Assembly: GCA_965200005.1 (NCBI GenBank) | Contig: OZ241331.1 | Coordinates: 2,852,001 to 2,916,000 of the forward strand | Length of the DNA: 64,000 bases | Origin: Aldehydirespirator sp965200005 | GTDB taxonomy: Bacteria > Actinomycetota > Acidimicrobiia > Acidimicrobiales > Aldehydirespiratoraceae | Reading direction: 5' to 3' | Shown: piece after piece, positions 1 through 9,486 of the stretch | Layout: each line of letters opens with the position of its first letter | Position numbering within the stretch: the stretch's first letter is position 1 | Position numbers and translations under genes: made by a program | Notes under the pieces: model-generated | What the model saw: only the letters and a program-made list of their open reading frames with translations | What the model was told of the DNA's origin: nothing | The model's database searches: none

Positions 1-1
1 A

Positions 2-568
2 TGGTTTGGTTACCCGGGTTCTGAGGGCGGTCATGCTTTCGCGGATGCGCTAATAGGTAACTCCGAGCCTGCCGGAAGACTGCCGTTCGCCGTGCCTTAT
101 GACGAAGGGGACCTTGTCGAGTTCGATCGCAACGCCACTACTGCAAACTACGGCTTGCTGCATGGTCAATGGCACCTAGACGCGACAAAGACACCTGCAC
201 AATTGGCCTTTGGATTCGGTCTCGGGTACACGACCTTTGAACTTCGAGATGTTCAAGCAACGGGAGATCTGGTGACTGCAAGCGTCACCAACACCGGAAA
301 CCACAGAGGCTGCTGCGTCGCACAGGTGTATGGCAGCGTTGAGCACTCAAGCTTTGAACGTCCACCTAAGCGTCTTATGGGATTCACCAAGTTGCGGCTA
401 GACGCAGGCCAGAGTCATCAAATCGAGATAGATATTGACTCATCAATCCTTGACATCCGCTCGGATGGCAACTGGATACGCGAGGATCTACCCGTCACAT
501 ATTGGGTGGGCTTTAACGCCACAGACGCGCTGCTCAATGGCGCTCACTCCGTTCAACCCAAGATCTAG
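2..568 (+). CDS. Beta-glucosidase, GH3 family, C-terminal part (5' end outside window)
   Basis: The frame is open from base 2, so only the last 188 codons of a longer gene are present. The visible part matches the end of GH3 beta-glucosidases: a GSEGGHAFADALIG segment and the SGRLPF-like stretch AGRLPFAVPYD close the second alpha/beta domain. FGFGLGYTTFEL then leads into the fibronectin type III-like domain that ends these enzymes. The catalytic nucleophile lies upstream and cannot be checked. GH3 enzymes remove terminal glucose or related sugars from beta-glycosides. The stop codon overlaps the end of the convergent amidohydrolase gene by a few bases. No signal peptide can be judged from this fragment. 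Confidence 0.9.
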   Translation, partial: WFGYPGSEGGHAFADALIGNSEPAGRLPFAVPYDEGDLVEFDRNATTANYGLLHGQWHLDATKTPAQLAFGFGLGYTTFELRDVQATGDLVTASVTNTGNHRGCCVAQVYGSVEHSSFERPPKRLMGFTKLRLDAGQSHQIEIDIDSSILDIRSDGNWIREDLPVTYWVGFNATDALLNGAHSVQPKI

Positions 569-1740
569 CAAGTAGATCTCGCCTCTATCGTGGCAACCTG
601 ACGAGAACGCAACGTACACAGCGAACCGTTAACTCTCACAACGCCGTCTGTGATCACCAGTGCCACGCCGGGAAACTCACCAGCACCAATCGCTGAGAGA
701 GTGTCAGCCGAGACTGATCCCAGCGAAGCATCCATAACCACTAAATCTGCTACGGCTCCAGCAGCAATCACATTGCCGTCGGATCCGAATGCTCGAGCCG
801 CCTGGCCTGAGGCGACAGCCCACACCAACTCGGGGGCTATATCTGCCATAGACGCGATATCGCCGATGGTTTTCAGAACACCCAACGACGTGACGCCGTA
901 TCCGGTGGGTGTGTCAGTCCCGATGAGCAACCGGTGAAGCTCATCTCGCTCGGCAAGTCGTTGCGCCACTCGCAGCATCGGTTTGGTTCCGCCAGCCTGC
1001 ACAACTTCCACATACCGTGGACCATCATCACTACACAACATGTCGATGTCAGCGTCAGAGAGCGAAGCAAACGTGTTGGCATGAGATGCTATCGAGGGCT
1101 GTACAACCATGACATCTTCGGCCGAGAAATACGGATGTTCGTCGCCGCCAGGGCCTCGGTCAGAAGTGCAGCCACAATGCATATGAGCGACCATGCCGAG
1201 TTCTCGAGCGTGATGGGAAAGTTCACCTGCACGAACTGGGTTCTTGAGTGACCCGATCCCAACCTCACCGATGATGCGCATCCCAGCATCAAAAGCACGA
1301 TCGATGTGTGACTCGTCGGTGTCTTTTTCGAGCAGCATCGCCCCGCCGTGTACCTTCATTCCCGCCGGCCGGTGACCGTCAAAGGAGTAAAAGGCACCTA
1401 GCGCTATACCTAGAGCAGACTCTGCTCCGCTACGACCTCCGACATGAACTTCTCCTGCGGACATGATTCGAGTAACCGCGCCATGCAGCATGCGGGCGAG
1501 ATAGCCGGTGGATTGTTGCTTGGGGGCAAAGTCACCCTGAGTGGGATGCGTGTGTGTGTCTACGAGCCCGGGAGCGACCGTCATTTGCTTGCAGTCAATC
1601 ACCATGTCAGGAGTGGACGCGCCGCTGTCGTCAAGCGAGGCGATCTTGCCGTCATCTATGACGATGCAATCGGCATCAATGATCGGCTCTTCAAGCAGCC
1701 CGGTCAGTACCTGGCCGATGTTGTGCAAGACGATTTGCAT
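565..1740 (-). CDS. Enamidase-like amidohydrolase
   Basis: A 391-residue metal-dependent amidohydrolase. The HxH metal motif is in DTHTHP (residues 61-66). Segments PAGMKVHGGA, GEVGIGSLKNP and a late ASMADIAPE closely resemble the enamidase of anaerobic nicotinate breakdown in Eubacterium barkeri, which hydrolyses the cyclic enamide 6-oxo-tetrahydronicotinate. That similarity is recalled from the family and was not searched. It is the last gene of a five-gene minus-strand operon behind ABC transporter and flavin oxidoreductase genes, which fits uptake, oxidation and ring opening of an N-heterocyclic compound (inference). The true substrate may be another cyclic amide. Length is normal for the family (about 385). 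Confidence 0.8.
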   Translation of the reverse strand: MQIVLHNIGQVLTGLLEEPIIDADCIVIDDGKIASLDDSGASTPDMVIDCKQMTVAPGLVDTHTHPTQGDFAPKQQSTGYLARMLHGAVTRIMSAGEVHVGGRSGAESALGIALGAFYSFDGHRPAGMKVHGGAMLLEKDTDESHIDRAFDAGMRIIGEVGIGSLKNPVRAGELSHHARELGMVAHMHCGCTSDRGPGGDEHPYFSAEDVMVVQPSIASHANTFASLSDADIDMLCSDDGPRYVEVVQAGGTKPMLRVAQRLAERDELHRLLIGTDTPTGYGVTSLGVLKTIGDIASMADIAPELVWAVASGQAARAFGSDGNVIAAGAVADLVVMDASLGSVSADTLSAIGAGEFPGVALVITDGVVRVNGSLCTLRSRQVATIEARSTC

Positions 1741-1761
1741 GCGAGTGCCTCCAGAAGCTCT

Positions 1762-2763
1762 TTAGATCTGAGACATGATCTTGTCGACAAACAGATCAAT
1801 CTGAGCCGGGTCATCGGTGAGTGGATTGATGATCAGGTGATCAATCCCCGCAGCCTCTAAACTGATAATGCGTTCAGCCATCTCGTCAATTGTTCCGAAT
1901 AGGTAAGCGCTTCGAAGGTCATCATCTGAGCGCTTGACATCCATGACTGTGCGATATGCCGCCAACTGTTCATCAATGACCCGCTCGTGGTTCGCCGAAT
2001 CCACAATGTGCAGCCACTGGGCATGCGACATCGTGAAACTGCTCATGTCACGTCTCGCGGACAGGTAGTTGCGAACCTTGGCAATGTCGTCGGCAACGAT
2101 CTCGGGACTGGTTCCACTTGATCTGCAAATCCAGCCGTCGTGACGGCCAATCCGTGCCAACACGGCAGGCGCCATAGCCGGAGTGTCGACATTGTCAACT
2201 ACATGCACTTGTGACCCGCCGCCGATCCAGATCGGAATGGGTTGTTGCGGATGTGGATACAGGCTGGTTCCATCAGCAACACTGAAATACCGTCCCTGGT
2301 AACTGACTTCGCCACCACCGAGCAGCAACTGGATCAACTCCAGGGCCTCATCGGTCCGTCTGCCTCGCTCGCGTCGAGACACTCCTACCGAAGCGAACTC
2401 CATGTCATCGTGTCCCGTGCCGATGCCCAGCACGACACGCCCGCCACCGGAGAGACTGTCGAGGGAGGCCACCTCTTTTGCGATGATCGTGGGGTGGCGG
2501 AATGGTGCACACAGGATCGCGGTTCCGAGCCGGATTCTTTCAGTCGCCCCTGCCGCAACCGCCAGGGTCATCATCGGATCTTGCCACGCTACCGAATACA
2601 CATTTGGTGCTACGAGCAGATGATCGATAACCCACAAGCCACTGAAACCAGCCTCTTCTACCCTCTTGAAGTAGGGCACCAAAGCGCGCGCTGATGCAGC
2701 CGTGGTAGACGGCCCTGCGTAAGAAGGAACTCGCCATCCAAAGTCCATGCGCCTAGCAGTCAC
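1762..2763 (-). CDS. LLM-class flavin-dependent oxidoreductase
   Basis: A 333-residue luciferase-like TIM-barrel protein. Family marks are the FSGLWVIDHLL start of the barrel, AAGATERIRLGTAIL, and the GRVVLGIGTGHDDMEF stretch followed by PIPIWIGGGS. Such enzymes use FMN or F420 and often act as monooxygenases or F420-dependent reductases; cofactor and substrate cannot be told here. It starts with GTG in a GTGA overlap with the permease stop, so it is translationally coupled to the transporter genes, and it precedes the enamidase-like gene by 21 bp. Together this suggests it oxidises the imported ring compound before hydrolysis (inference). Confidence 0.85.
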   Translation of the reverse strand: MTARRMDFGWRVPSYAGPSTTAASARALVPYFKRVEEAGFSGLWVIDHLLVAPNVYSVAWQDPMMTLAVAAGATERIRLGTAILCAPFRHPTIIAKEVASLDSLSGGGRVVLGIGTGHDDMEFASVGVSRRERGRRTDEALELIQLLLGGGEVSYQGRYFSVADGTSLYPHPQQPIPIWIGGGSQVHVVDNVDTPAMAPAVLARIGRHDGWICRSSGTSPEIVADDIAKVRNYLSARRDMSSFTMSHAQWLHIVDSANHERVIDEQLAAYRTVMDVKRSDDDLRSAYLFGTIDEMAERIISLEAAGIDHLIINPLTDDPAQIDLFVDKIMSQI

Positions 2764-3572
2764 ACCGATACACCAGCCGCTCGGGCCTGAGACGTCCTTC
2801 CATAGAGCCTGCGCATAACGAGCCGATAGACAAGACCGTGAAGCTTGTCAAGCAAGAGGCCCAGCACAGTCAATTGCACAAATGCAACGAACATCAACTC
2901 GGTGTCGAGTGTTCCTTGCGAGACGATGATCAGAGCCCCTAAGCCCTTGTTCGCTCCCACGTATTCGGCGACAACAGCACCAACGAGTGCCAGCATTAAC
3001 GCCACTCGCAATCCACTGAACACAGCGGGAACGGCATGGGGAACGCGGCACTTCAGCAAGGTTCGCAGGCGCTTCGCTCTGAGAGCTTTGAACAACTCCA
3101 ACATCTCAGGCGGCGTAGTTGTGAGCCCCAGATACGTGTTCTCAAGCAGCGGAAAGAACGCGATCAATGCCGCAATTATGACTTTCGGCGTCATCCCAAA
3201 GCCAAACCAGATAACCAAGATCGGCGCCAATGCAAACTTCGGTAGCGCCTGAGTAATGATCACATACGGCATGATCACCCGGCGCGCTATGCCAAACTCA
3301 GCAGCGAGCGTGCCTAAGCCAACTCCTGCGACACCACCGAGCGCGAATCCAGCAAGGATCTCTTGCACAGTGATCCAAATGTGGGGGTTAGCTCTACCGC
3401 CGCCCACATAGTCGATTAACCGAGTGAAGACAGCCCACGGCTCGGGCATCACCAAAGGCGAGTTAGTGCGCGCCCATAGGTGCCAGATGAGTATCAGCAC
3501 CACCGCCGAAACGAAGACCAGCAGCCGGCCAATCCACGCTTCTGACCGCAACACTTGCCTGAAGCGACTCAT
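2760..3572 (-). CDS. ABC transporter permease, SsuC/TauC/ThiX type
   Basis: A 270-residue inner-membrane permease with about six hydrophobic segments. The EAA-type loop is visible near LFKALRAKRLRTLLKCRVPHAVP. The family (BPD_transp_1) imports sulfonates, taurine, nitrate or thiamine precursors, or aromatic and heterocyclic acids, so family alone does not give the substrate. It overlaps the ATPase gene by ATGA and the downstream oxidoreductase by GTGA, showing one tightly coupled transcription unit. Confidence 0.9.
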   Translation of the reverse strand: MSRFRQVLRSEAWIGRLLVFVSAVVLILIWHLWARTNSPLVMPEPWAVFTRLIDYVGGGRANPHIWITVQEILAGFALGGVAGVGLGTLAAEFGIARRVIMPYVIITQALPKFALAPILVIWFGFGMTPKVIIAALIAFFPLLENTYLGLTTTPPEMLELFKALRAKRLRTLLKCRVPHAVPAVFSGLRVALMLALVGAVVAEYVGANKGLGALIIVSQGTLDTELMFVAFVQLTVLGLLLDKLHGLVYRLVMRRLYGRTSQARAAGVSV

Positions 3573-4351
3573 GTCAGTTGATCTCTAATCCGGCGGCGCA
3601 ACGTCCAGAATCTCTCGTCTGCCTCTACCTGTTCAAACGTCCTCGGTCTTGGCAGGTCGACCTCAATTACGTCTTGCACAGTGCCCGGCCGTTGCGACAT
3701 GACCATTACCCGATCTGACAGAAACAACGCCTCGCCTATGTCGTGGGTCACGAACACAACTGTCGTGCGAGCCTGGCTCCAGATCCGCAGCAACTCAAGA
3801 TTCATCTGGTCACGTGTCTGAGCATCGAGCGCTCCGAAGGGCTCATCCATCAATAGGATCGATGGCTCAACGACAAGGGCCCGTGCCACCGATACCCGCT
3901 GTTGCATGCCACCAGACAACTCAGCGGGCCGATGCTTGAGATACGACGACAGGCCGACCATCTCTAGCACTTCAACCGCCTTGCGCCGGTCATCGGAAGT
4001 GGGCCGTCGAATCATCTCAAATGGCAACAGAACATTGTCAATCACGCGCCGCCAGGGCAACAAGACTGCCTTCTGGAACACATAACCGATCCGACTGTGA
4101 GGTGCTGTCACGACTTCTCCGCCGATGCGCACATCACCTTCGCTTGGAGCTATCAGGCCACCAATACAGCGCAGCAGTGTGCTCTTGCCGCAGCCGCTAG
4201 GGCCGACAATTCCTAGGAACTCCCGGGATGCGATCTCAAAGTCAATCCCAGCCAAAGCTGTGATGTCACCGGCATCAGATCGGAATGTCTTGCCAAGGTT
4301 GGCGATCTCAATTCGTCCTGTTCCCAAGCCTTCCTTGGCCATTGTTGTCAC
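3569..4351 (-). CDS. ABC transporter ATP-binding protein, SsuB/TauB type
   Basis: A 260-residue ATPase with every expected motif: Walker A GPSGCGKST (50-58), signature LSGGMQQR (145-152), Walker B ILLMDEP (165-171) and the switch histidine in VTHD (201-204). It powers the permease encoded directly downstream, with which it shares an ATGA overlap. The gene lies 103 bp after the binding-protein gene. It belongs to the nitrate/sulfonate/taurine importer group. Confidence 0.92.
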   Translation of the reverse strand: MTTMAKEGLGTGRIEIANLGKTFRSDAGDITALAGIDFEIASREFLGIVGPSGCGKSTLLRCIGGLIAPSEGDVRIGGEVVTAPHSRIGYVFQKAVLLPWRRVIDNVLLPFEMIRRPTSDDRRKAVEVLEMVGLSSYLKHRPAELSGGMQQRVSVARALVVEPSILLMDEPFGALDAQTRDQMNLELLRIWSQARTTVVFVTHDIGEALFLSDRVMVMSQRPGTVQDVIEVDLPRPRTFEQVEADERFWTLRRRIRDQLT

Positions 4352-4454
4352 GCTAATGCATCCAGGTGTCGCTCAGAAGCAAAGAACACTGAACAACACC
4401 TGGATGCTTGCTTGCGTCGAGTCTCGGGTTGATAACTCTTGTACAGGCGGTCCC

Positions 4455-5681
4455 TTAGCCAGTGACGTAACGGTTTGAAATCACTGCTGACGCATCTACT
4501 GGACCGCCGAGGATGCCCAGCTCAGTGCCCTGATCAGCAACATCTTGAATGGTTGCTACATCGCACCAGCCCATGCCATTTGCGTCGACCCCGGGGCCGG
4601 TGTTTTGCATCTGGATTCGGTAGTCAATGACTGCCAGGTTGCGATCCATGTTCTCGGCACCAACAGCGTGGCGTGAACCGATCTCGGCTGCTGCTTCTGG
4701 ATTGTCTTGGATCCACAGCTTGGCTCGTTCAATCGCATCAATGAAGCGGCCGACGCCATCTGCGTTTTCCTCAACCCAGCTGCGCTTAGCGAAGTAAACG
4801 TCGTTGGGGCCTGGAACCTGGTCGTATTGCCAAATCTCGTAATCGCCGACTTGGTCGTCTGGAATGCCGCCATTGTCGATCAGAGCCCAGTTGATAGAGC
4901 CCCAAGTTGACGCGGCTTGTGCTTCACCGCCGAGCAGGTAAGTGCCAAAGTCAATACCGCTAGCGGCAAATGTCACGTCCTCTTCGGTAATGCCATTGGC
5001 CGCAAGCAGCAGCGCGGCATACCACTTAGAAGTGGACGCCTGTGATGTGACGGCAATCGTCTTGCCTCGAAGATCTTCTGGTCCTTCAATGCCTGCTGCA
5101 GTGTTAACGAGCATCGTCATCCAGTTCTGCGTGTACGGGCAATAGATGCCTTCAAGGTCTTCGCCAGCTAGCACGGCAAAGAAGCCCGAGAACGGGTCGG
5201 CCATTGCTATGTCAGCGTTTCCTGCGACTAGTTGTCGGACAGCATCGCCAGCACCTGAGCCTGGAAGCTGTTCAAGAGTGACGCCAGCCTCAGCGAAGAA
5301 GCCATTCTCTTCTGCCACATATAGATCAATAAAGTCGATGAACTTTGCTGCACCCCAAGTAACCAGGCGAATGTCGATGGGTTCCGGTGCAGGCTCGGGT
5401 TCCATTACCTCAGGCTCTGGCTCCGCTTCAGCCTCGGGCTCCTCTGCCTCAGGCTCCATCGTTTCGGCTTCCGGCTCTGCAGCCTCGGGTTCTGCGACGT
5501 CCGGCTCGGCCTCAGGTTCGGCCGTCTCACTTGCAGCGGAGTCTGACTCTGATGCAGCCGGCGCAGCGGTGGTGCCGTCATCATCGTCACCACACGCCGT
5601 GAATAGCAGCGCAACCGTTAGCACAGCTGCCAAGAGGCGCCAGCGCCGCAATCGGTGGTTTCTGTCGAGTGTTTCGTGCAT
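4455..5681 (-). CDS. ABC transporter substrate-binding lipoprotein, NMT1/SsuA-like
   Basis: I place the start at the ATG at 5681 (408 residues) because GGAGGG lies 8 nt upstream and a lipoprotein signal follows, with lipobox LFTAC and the anchor cysteine at residue 30. An upstream in-frame start at 5762 would remove that arrangement and run into the promoter. After the cysteine comes an acidic Glu/Pro/Ala-rich linker of roughly 75 residues (repeated EPEAE units), probably a spacer from the membrane. The rest is an NMT1/THI5-like periplasmic-binding fold (VTWGAAKFIDFIDLYVAEENG, then QLPGSGAGDAVRQL). It delivers the substrate to the permease and ATPase encoded downstream. The linker is long compared with most relatives. 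Confidence 0.9.
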   Translation of the reverse strand: MHETLDRNHRLRRWRLLAAVLTVALLFTACGDDDDGTTAAPAASESDSAASETAEPEAEPDVAEPEAAEPEAETMEPEAEEPEAEAEPEPEVMEPEPAPEPIDIRLVTWGAAKFIDFIDLYVAEENGFFAEAGVTLEQLPGSGAGDAVRQLVAGNADIAMADPFSGFFAVLAGEDLEGIYCPYTQNWMTMLVNTAAGIEGPEDLRGKTIAVTSQASTSKWYAALLLAANGITEEDVTFAASGIDFGTYLLGGEAQAASTWGSINWALIDNGGIPDDQVGDYEIWQYDQVPGPNDVYFAKRSWVEENADGVGRFIDAIERAKLWIQDNPEAAAEIGSRHAVGAENMDRNLAVIDYRIQMQNTGPGVDANGMGWCDVATIQDVADQGTELGILGGPVDASAVISNRYVTG

Positions 5682-5714
5682 GAGTGATTCCCTCCAATCG
5701 TCAGGCCATCGAAT

Positions 5715-5743
5715 TCTATAGGAAATAGTCAATCGTATGTCAA
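5715..5743 (-). promoter_or_regulatory. Sigma-A-type promoter for the importer/enamidase operon
   Basis: On the minus strand TTGACA (5743-5738) and TATAGA (5720-5715) are separated by exactly 17 bp, close to the housekeeping consensus. The predicted transcript start near 5708 leaves a leader of about 27 nt containing the GGAGGG ribosome site. The second half of a TTGACATACGATTGAC direct repeat falls in the spacer and may be a GntR operator (inference). Confidence 0.7.
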
Positions 5744-5771
5744 ACCCTCTACCCCGTGGCATTATGTAAGC

Positions 5772-6449
5772 GTGACAACGTTCATCAGGCCAAAGACAGC
5801 CCAGGAGGCGGTGCTAGCCGAGATCCGTCGGCAACTGCTTGATGGTCGGCTAGCTCCGGGAATGGCCATCCGACCCGATGCGATAGGTGAACAGTTAGGC
5901 GTTTCCGCTGTACCGGTTCGTGAAGCCTTGCGAATACTTGAGGGTGAAGGACACGTGAACTACAGAGCCCACCGCGGCTATGTGGTGGCTGCGCTCGATC
6001 TGAAAGACATTGTCGAGATTTATCGCATCCGAGAACTGCTAGAGATCGAAGCCGTCAGGGTTGCGATCCCCAAGCTCACAGCTACAGATGTAGCTCGCTT
6101 ACGTGAGATCACCACTGAAATGGACGCTGTACATGACGATGTCATGCAGTTGACTGTTGTGAATCGGAGATTTCACTTTGAGATATTTCGAGCAGCTGAC
6201 ATGCCGCAATTGGAAAGGATGCTGAGAATACTCTGGGACTCTTCAGACCGTTACCGGCTCCGCTACCTGATGTCCCCCGACAATCGACAACTGGTGCATG
6301 ATCAACATCGACGCATGATGCAAGCGTTAGTTGATGGTGACGCAGAGAGGTTCATTGTCGAAAGTCGACAGCATCGAGCCCATGCTGTCGCAGCTCTACG
6401 GGCCGCTCTGCACTCCGGAAGTTCTAAGCGGGTTGCGCGCTCGGCCTAA
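5772..6449 (+). CDS. GntR-family regulator with FCD domain
   Basis: A 225-residue regulator. The N-terminal winged helix (about residues 8-70) shows AVLAEIRRQLLDGRLAPG and LGVSAVPVREALRILEGEG. An all-helical FCD effector domain follows (about 78-215), with the usual metal or ligand residues in RIRELLEIEAV and a late HDQHRRMMQAL. It starts with GTG, as no usable ATG is in frame. It is divergent from the ABC/LLM/enamidase operon with about 90 bp between the start codons, so it probably controls that operon in response to its substrate (inference). Confidence 0.9.
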   Translation: MTTFIRPKTAQEAVLAEIRRQLLDGRLAPGMAIRPDAIGEQLGVSAVPVREALRILEGEGHVNYRAHRGYVVAALDLKDIVEIYRIRELLEIEAVRVAIPKLTATDVARLREITTEMDAVHDDVMQLTVVNRRFHFEIFRAADMPQLERMLRILWDSSDRYRLRYLMSPDNRQLVHDQHRRMMQALVDGDAERFIVESRQHRAHAVAALRAALHSGSSKRVARSA

Positions 6450-6484
6450 CCCCGTCACCTGGCAGAGTTGACTCTGACGACTCC

Positions 6485-8155
6485 CTAACCGTATTGCTGC
6501 ATTAGATCTATCTTGCGCTGCTCAATCTTGGTGAGCAGAGGCGGGAACACTTCTTCGGGATCAATCTTCACTGCGAGTAGCGCTGGTGCCTTGAGACCTA
6601 AGGCCCAAGAGACCGAATCATCAAGATCTTCGAGGTCAGACACCGTGCGGGAGTCAACACCGAAACCTGCAGCGACCGCGCCAAAGTCAATATCACCAAG
6701 GCCAACGAAGTGCTCTTCTCCAAACATTCCTTCAGCTTGGTGACGAAGGATTCCGAGGGCACCATCAACAAACACGATCGCCACGACATTGACGTTGTGA
6801 TCGCGAGCGACGGCTAACTCTCCCATCGTGTGAACGATGCCCCCATCGCCAGAGATTGACACAACTGATGTGTCTGGCAACCCGACAGCAGCACCAATCG
6901 CTGCCGGAAGACTGAAGCCCATTGCATCAAACTCACAAGACTGAAGCAAGCCTTCGGGGCGTGCAATGTCAAGTTGTTCGCACACCCAGAGCCGGTGATT
7001 GCCAATGTCGGCAGAAACGACGACATCGGCTGGGGCAAGGCGGTTCACCGCGTCGATTACTTCGGCTGCACTTAGCCCTCGGGAAGAGTCATTTTGTGGC
7101 GTACTGCGCACCGGACGCTCCGAATACCACGGTTCACGCGCACTTTCTTGGCCACCGAGACTGTGACAAACCGCAGCAAGTGTCTCAGCAGCACTGGCAA
7201 TGATGCCTTGATCAACCTTGTAGACACGATTGATCTCAGAAGGATTGACATCGATCTGAATCACTGAGGCGTCAGAGGCAAACAGATCATCTCGCCAACC
7301 AAGGGTTGTCTGCTCACCGAGAGCGCAGCCGGCAATTAGCACCACGTCGGCACTAGCAATTGCGTGTCTTGCGGTAGCCGGGCCATAGAAACCGAGCATT
7401 CCGACACTGTGAGGGTTGTCGGTATTAATACTGCCTATCCCCGAGCGACTGGTTGCCACCGGAGCCCCCAACTGCTGAGCCAGATCCGCGAGTGCAGCCG
7501 TTCCATTACTGCGCAAAACACCATGACCTGCGAGTATGGCCGGTCGCTGCGATGCCTCAAGTCGTCGCACGAGTTCGGCGACGCACTCGGAGGGCGGAGC
7601 GGCGGGGAGCGGCGGCACCGGCTCGATGCTGTGGAGCGATGCAATCCGCTCTGCCTGCAAGTTTTGGGGAATTGAGATATGGACAACGCCCGGTCGCCCA
7701 GATCGAGCAAGTTGCACTCCGGTCGCAACCAGATTCGGAATCTCCTCAAGCGACGCTGCCTGCACCGAACGCTTGCAGAACGGCTCCAGCAGGCTCGCAC
7801 TCTCGCAATATTGCAAGATGTTGCGGTGGACGTAGCGACGATCCACCTGCGCCGTGAGCACGAGTAACGGCGTGGACTCTGCTTGAGCGTTAGCCACCGC
7901 GGTGATGAGGTTCGTCACCCCAGGCCCGGGCGCGCCGGCTAGCACAACACCGCATTCGCCGGTTGCGAGTGCGTAGCCCGACGCCATGTAGCCCGCACCC
8001 TGCTCGTGGCGAGCCACAACGACTTTTGGCCTACCTAGCCGTCCAATCTCGTGATATGTCGGCAGGAAGTGGCCACCTGGAACGGTAAAGACGGTGCCAA
8101 CGCCGGTAGCGGCCAATGCCTCGGCTATGACCCTTCGTCCAAGAACGTCGCTCAT
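6485..8155 (-). CDS. Thiamine-diphosphate-dependent enzyme, acetolactate synthase-like
   Basis: A 556-residue protein with the three ThDP-enzyme domains. The pyrimidine-binding domain carries the catalytic glutamate in RHEQGAGYMASG (about residue 51). A central domain follows, then a pyrophosphate-binding domain with SGDGGIVHTMGELAVA. It resembles the IlvB/benzoylformate decarboxylase group, which condenses or decarboxylates 2-keto acids. No regulatory small subunit (IlvN) is nearby and the adjacent divergent gene is a CoA transferase, so a catabolic decarboxylase or oxalyl-CoA-type role is more likely than branched-chain synthesis (inference). Confidence 0.85.
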   Translation of the reverse strand: MSDVLGRRVIAEALAATGVGTVFTVPGGHFLPTYHEIGRLGRPKVVVARHEQGAGYMASGYALATGECGVVLAGAPGPGVTNLITAVANAQAESTPLLVLTAQVDRRYVHRNILQYCESASLLEPFCKRSVQAASLEEIPNLVATGVQLARSGRPGVVHISIPQNLQAERIASLHSIEPVPPLPAAPPSECVAELVRRLEASQRPAILAGHGVLRSNGTAALADLAQQLGAPVATSRSGIGSINTDNPHSVGMLGFYGPATARHAIASADVVLIAGCALGEQTTLGWRDDLFASDASVIQIDVNPSEINRVYKVDQGIIASAAETLAAVCHSLGGQESAREPWYSERPVRSTPQNDSSRGLSAAEVIDAVNRLAPADVVVSADIGNHRLWVCEQLDIARPEGLLQSCEFDAMGFSLPAAIGAAVGLPDTSVVSISGDGGIVHTMGELAVARDHNVNVVAIVFVDGALGILRHQAEGMFGEEHFVGLGDIDFGAVAAGFGVDSRTVSDLEDLDDSVSWALGLKAPALLAVKIDPEEVFPPLLTKIEQRKIDLMQQYG

Positions 8156-8262
8156 AAGATCACAAAATATAGTCGATCAAATACAGAGGCAGATCGACAG
8201 AGGCATCCACTCCGCCACCTTGCATCCATTTGCGAATCTCCGTCCCGCTAGGTTTGCGTCAC

Positions 8263-9483
8263 ATGGCGGGACCACTTGCTGGTGTGCGGGTCGTGGAACT
8301 CGGTGTGTGGGTTGCGGGGCCGGCGGCTGCAGGGATCCTTGCTGATTGGGGTGCCGAAGTCATCAAGGTTGAACCGCTCGGTGGTGATCCTGCCCGCAAG
8401 TTCCAGTTCCTCCTTGGCGGCGACATGCCCACGAATCCCGTGTTCGACATGGACAACCGCAGCAAGCAAAGCATCGCCATCGACGTGTCAACCGACGCCG
8501 GTGGGCAGATCCTTGACAAGTTGCTCGCCCAAGCAGACGTGTTCGTTACGAACGTTCGCCTGGCCGGACTAGAGCGTCTTGGACTTGACTACGACGCGGT
8601 AAGTGAGCGGCATCCTCATCTGGTGTACGCCTCGATTACTGGCTACGGCCGAGAGGGCGACCTTGCCGATGCCGGTGCCTTTGATGTGGCAGGTTTCTGG
8701 GCTCGCTCGGGCATTGCGCATCTGCTGACTCCCGAGGGGGCAGACCCGCCCTTCCAGCGAGGAGCCATGGGTGACCACAGCACTGCAATGACTGCAGCCG
8801 CAGGGGTTTGCGCAGCCTTGGTCGCACGATTTCGCACAGGCCAGGGTCAGCTCGTGAGCACGTCACTGTTGCGTCAAGGTGCCTACACCATCAGCTTTGA
8901 CCTGTCGATAACTCTGGGATGGGGTTTGACTCTGCGCATCGGTGAGCGTCACAACATTTCAGATCCGAACCTGAATAACTACACCGCCGGTGATGGCCGT
9001 CGCTTCTGGCTAGTCGGTCTGGAGGCGCAACGCCATTGGCCGGCGTTAGTGCGGGCCCTAGATCGCCCCGAGTGGCTCACCGATGAGCGATTTGCCACAC
9101 CAAGGGCTCGCCGACACAACTGTGTTGATCTGCTCGGCGAACTTGACGAAGTCTTCGCTACACGACCCCTCGACGACTGGGCCGAAGTGTTTGGGGCCGA
9201 GCCGGAACTCTTCTGGGCGCCGATCCAATCCCCCGATGAATTGATCGCTGATCCTCAATTTGAGATGGCAGGCGGCATGATTGAGGTGCCCGACGGACCG
9301 ACTACTTCGACCATGATCGCGACGCCTGTTGACTTCTCGGCCACGCCGTGGTCACCCCGTTCGCTGGCTCCACAACTCGGCGAACACACCGATTCGTTAC
9401 TGGCGTCTCTCGGCCACACTCCGGCCGACATCGAGCGACTTGTGGCAGAAGGAGTGGTTAGCCGAGCCGATCCCGCCGTCTGA
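8263..9483 (+). CDS. CaiB/BaiF-family CoA transferase
   Basis: A 406-residue class III CoA transferase, taking the ATG at 8263 as start because MAGPLAGVRVVELG is the normal beginning of the family. A TTG at 8230 would add 11 atypical residues. Family marks are GAEVIKVEPLGGDPAR and NVRLAGLERLGLDY near the CoA site, and the VYASITGYG stretch. The enzyme moves CoA between carboxylic acids through an aspartyl intermediate. It is divergent from the ThDP enzyme and ends 3 bp from the convergent SDR gene. The substrate is unknown. Confidence 0.88.
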   Translation: MAGPLAGVRVVELGVWVAGPAAAGILADWGAEVIKVEPLGGDPARKFQFLLGGDMPTNPVFDMDNRSKQSIAIDVSTDAGGQILDKLLAQADVFVTNVRLAGLERLGLDYDAVSERHPHLVYASITGYGREGDLADAGAFDVAGFWARSGIAHLLTPEGADPPFQRGAMGDHSTAMTAAAGVCAALVARFRTGQGQLVSTSLLRQGAYTISFDLSITLGWGLTLRIGERHNISDPNLNNYTAGDGRRFWLVGLEAQRHWPALVRALDRPEWLTDERFATPRARRHNCVDLLGELDEVFATRPLDDWAEVFGAEPELFWAPIQSPDELIADPQFEMAGGMIEVPDGPTTSTMIATPVDFSATPWSPRSLAPQLGEHTDSLLASLGHTPADIERLVAEGVVSRADPAV

Positions 9484-9486
9484 CGT

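Noticed and set aside
5146..5721. 191-codon open frame on the plus strand opposite the binding-protein gene
   Set aside because: It is the mirror of the Glu/Pro-rich linker of the real gene and consists of Ser/Ala/Gly repeats. The minus-strand protein has a lipobox, a ribosome site and a promoter.
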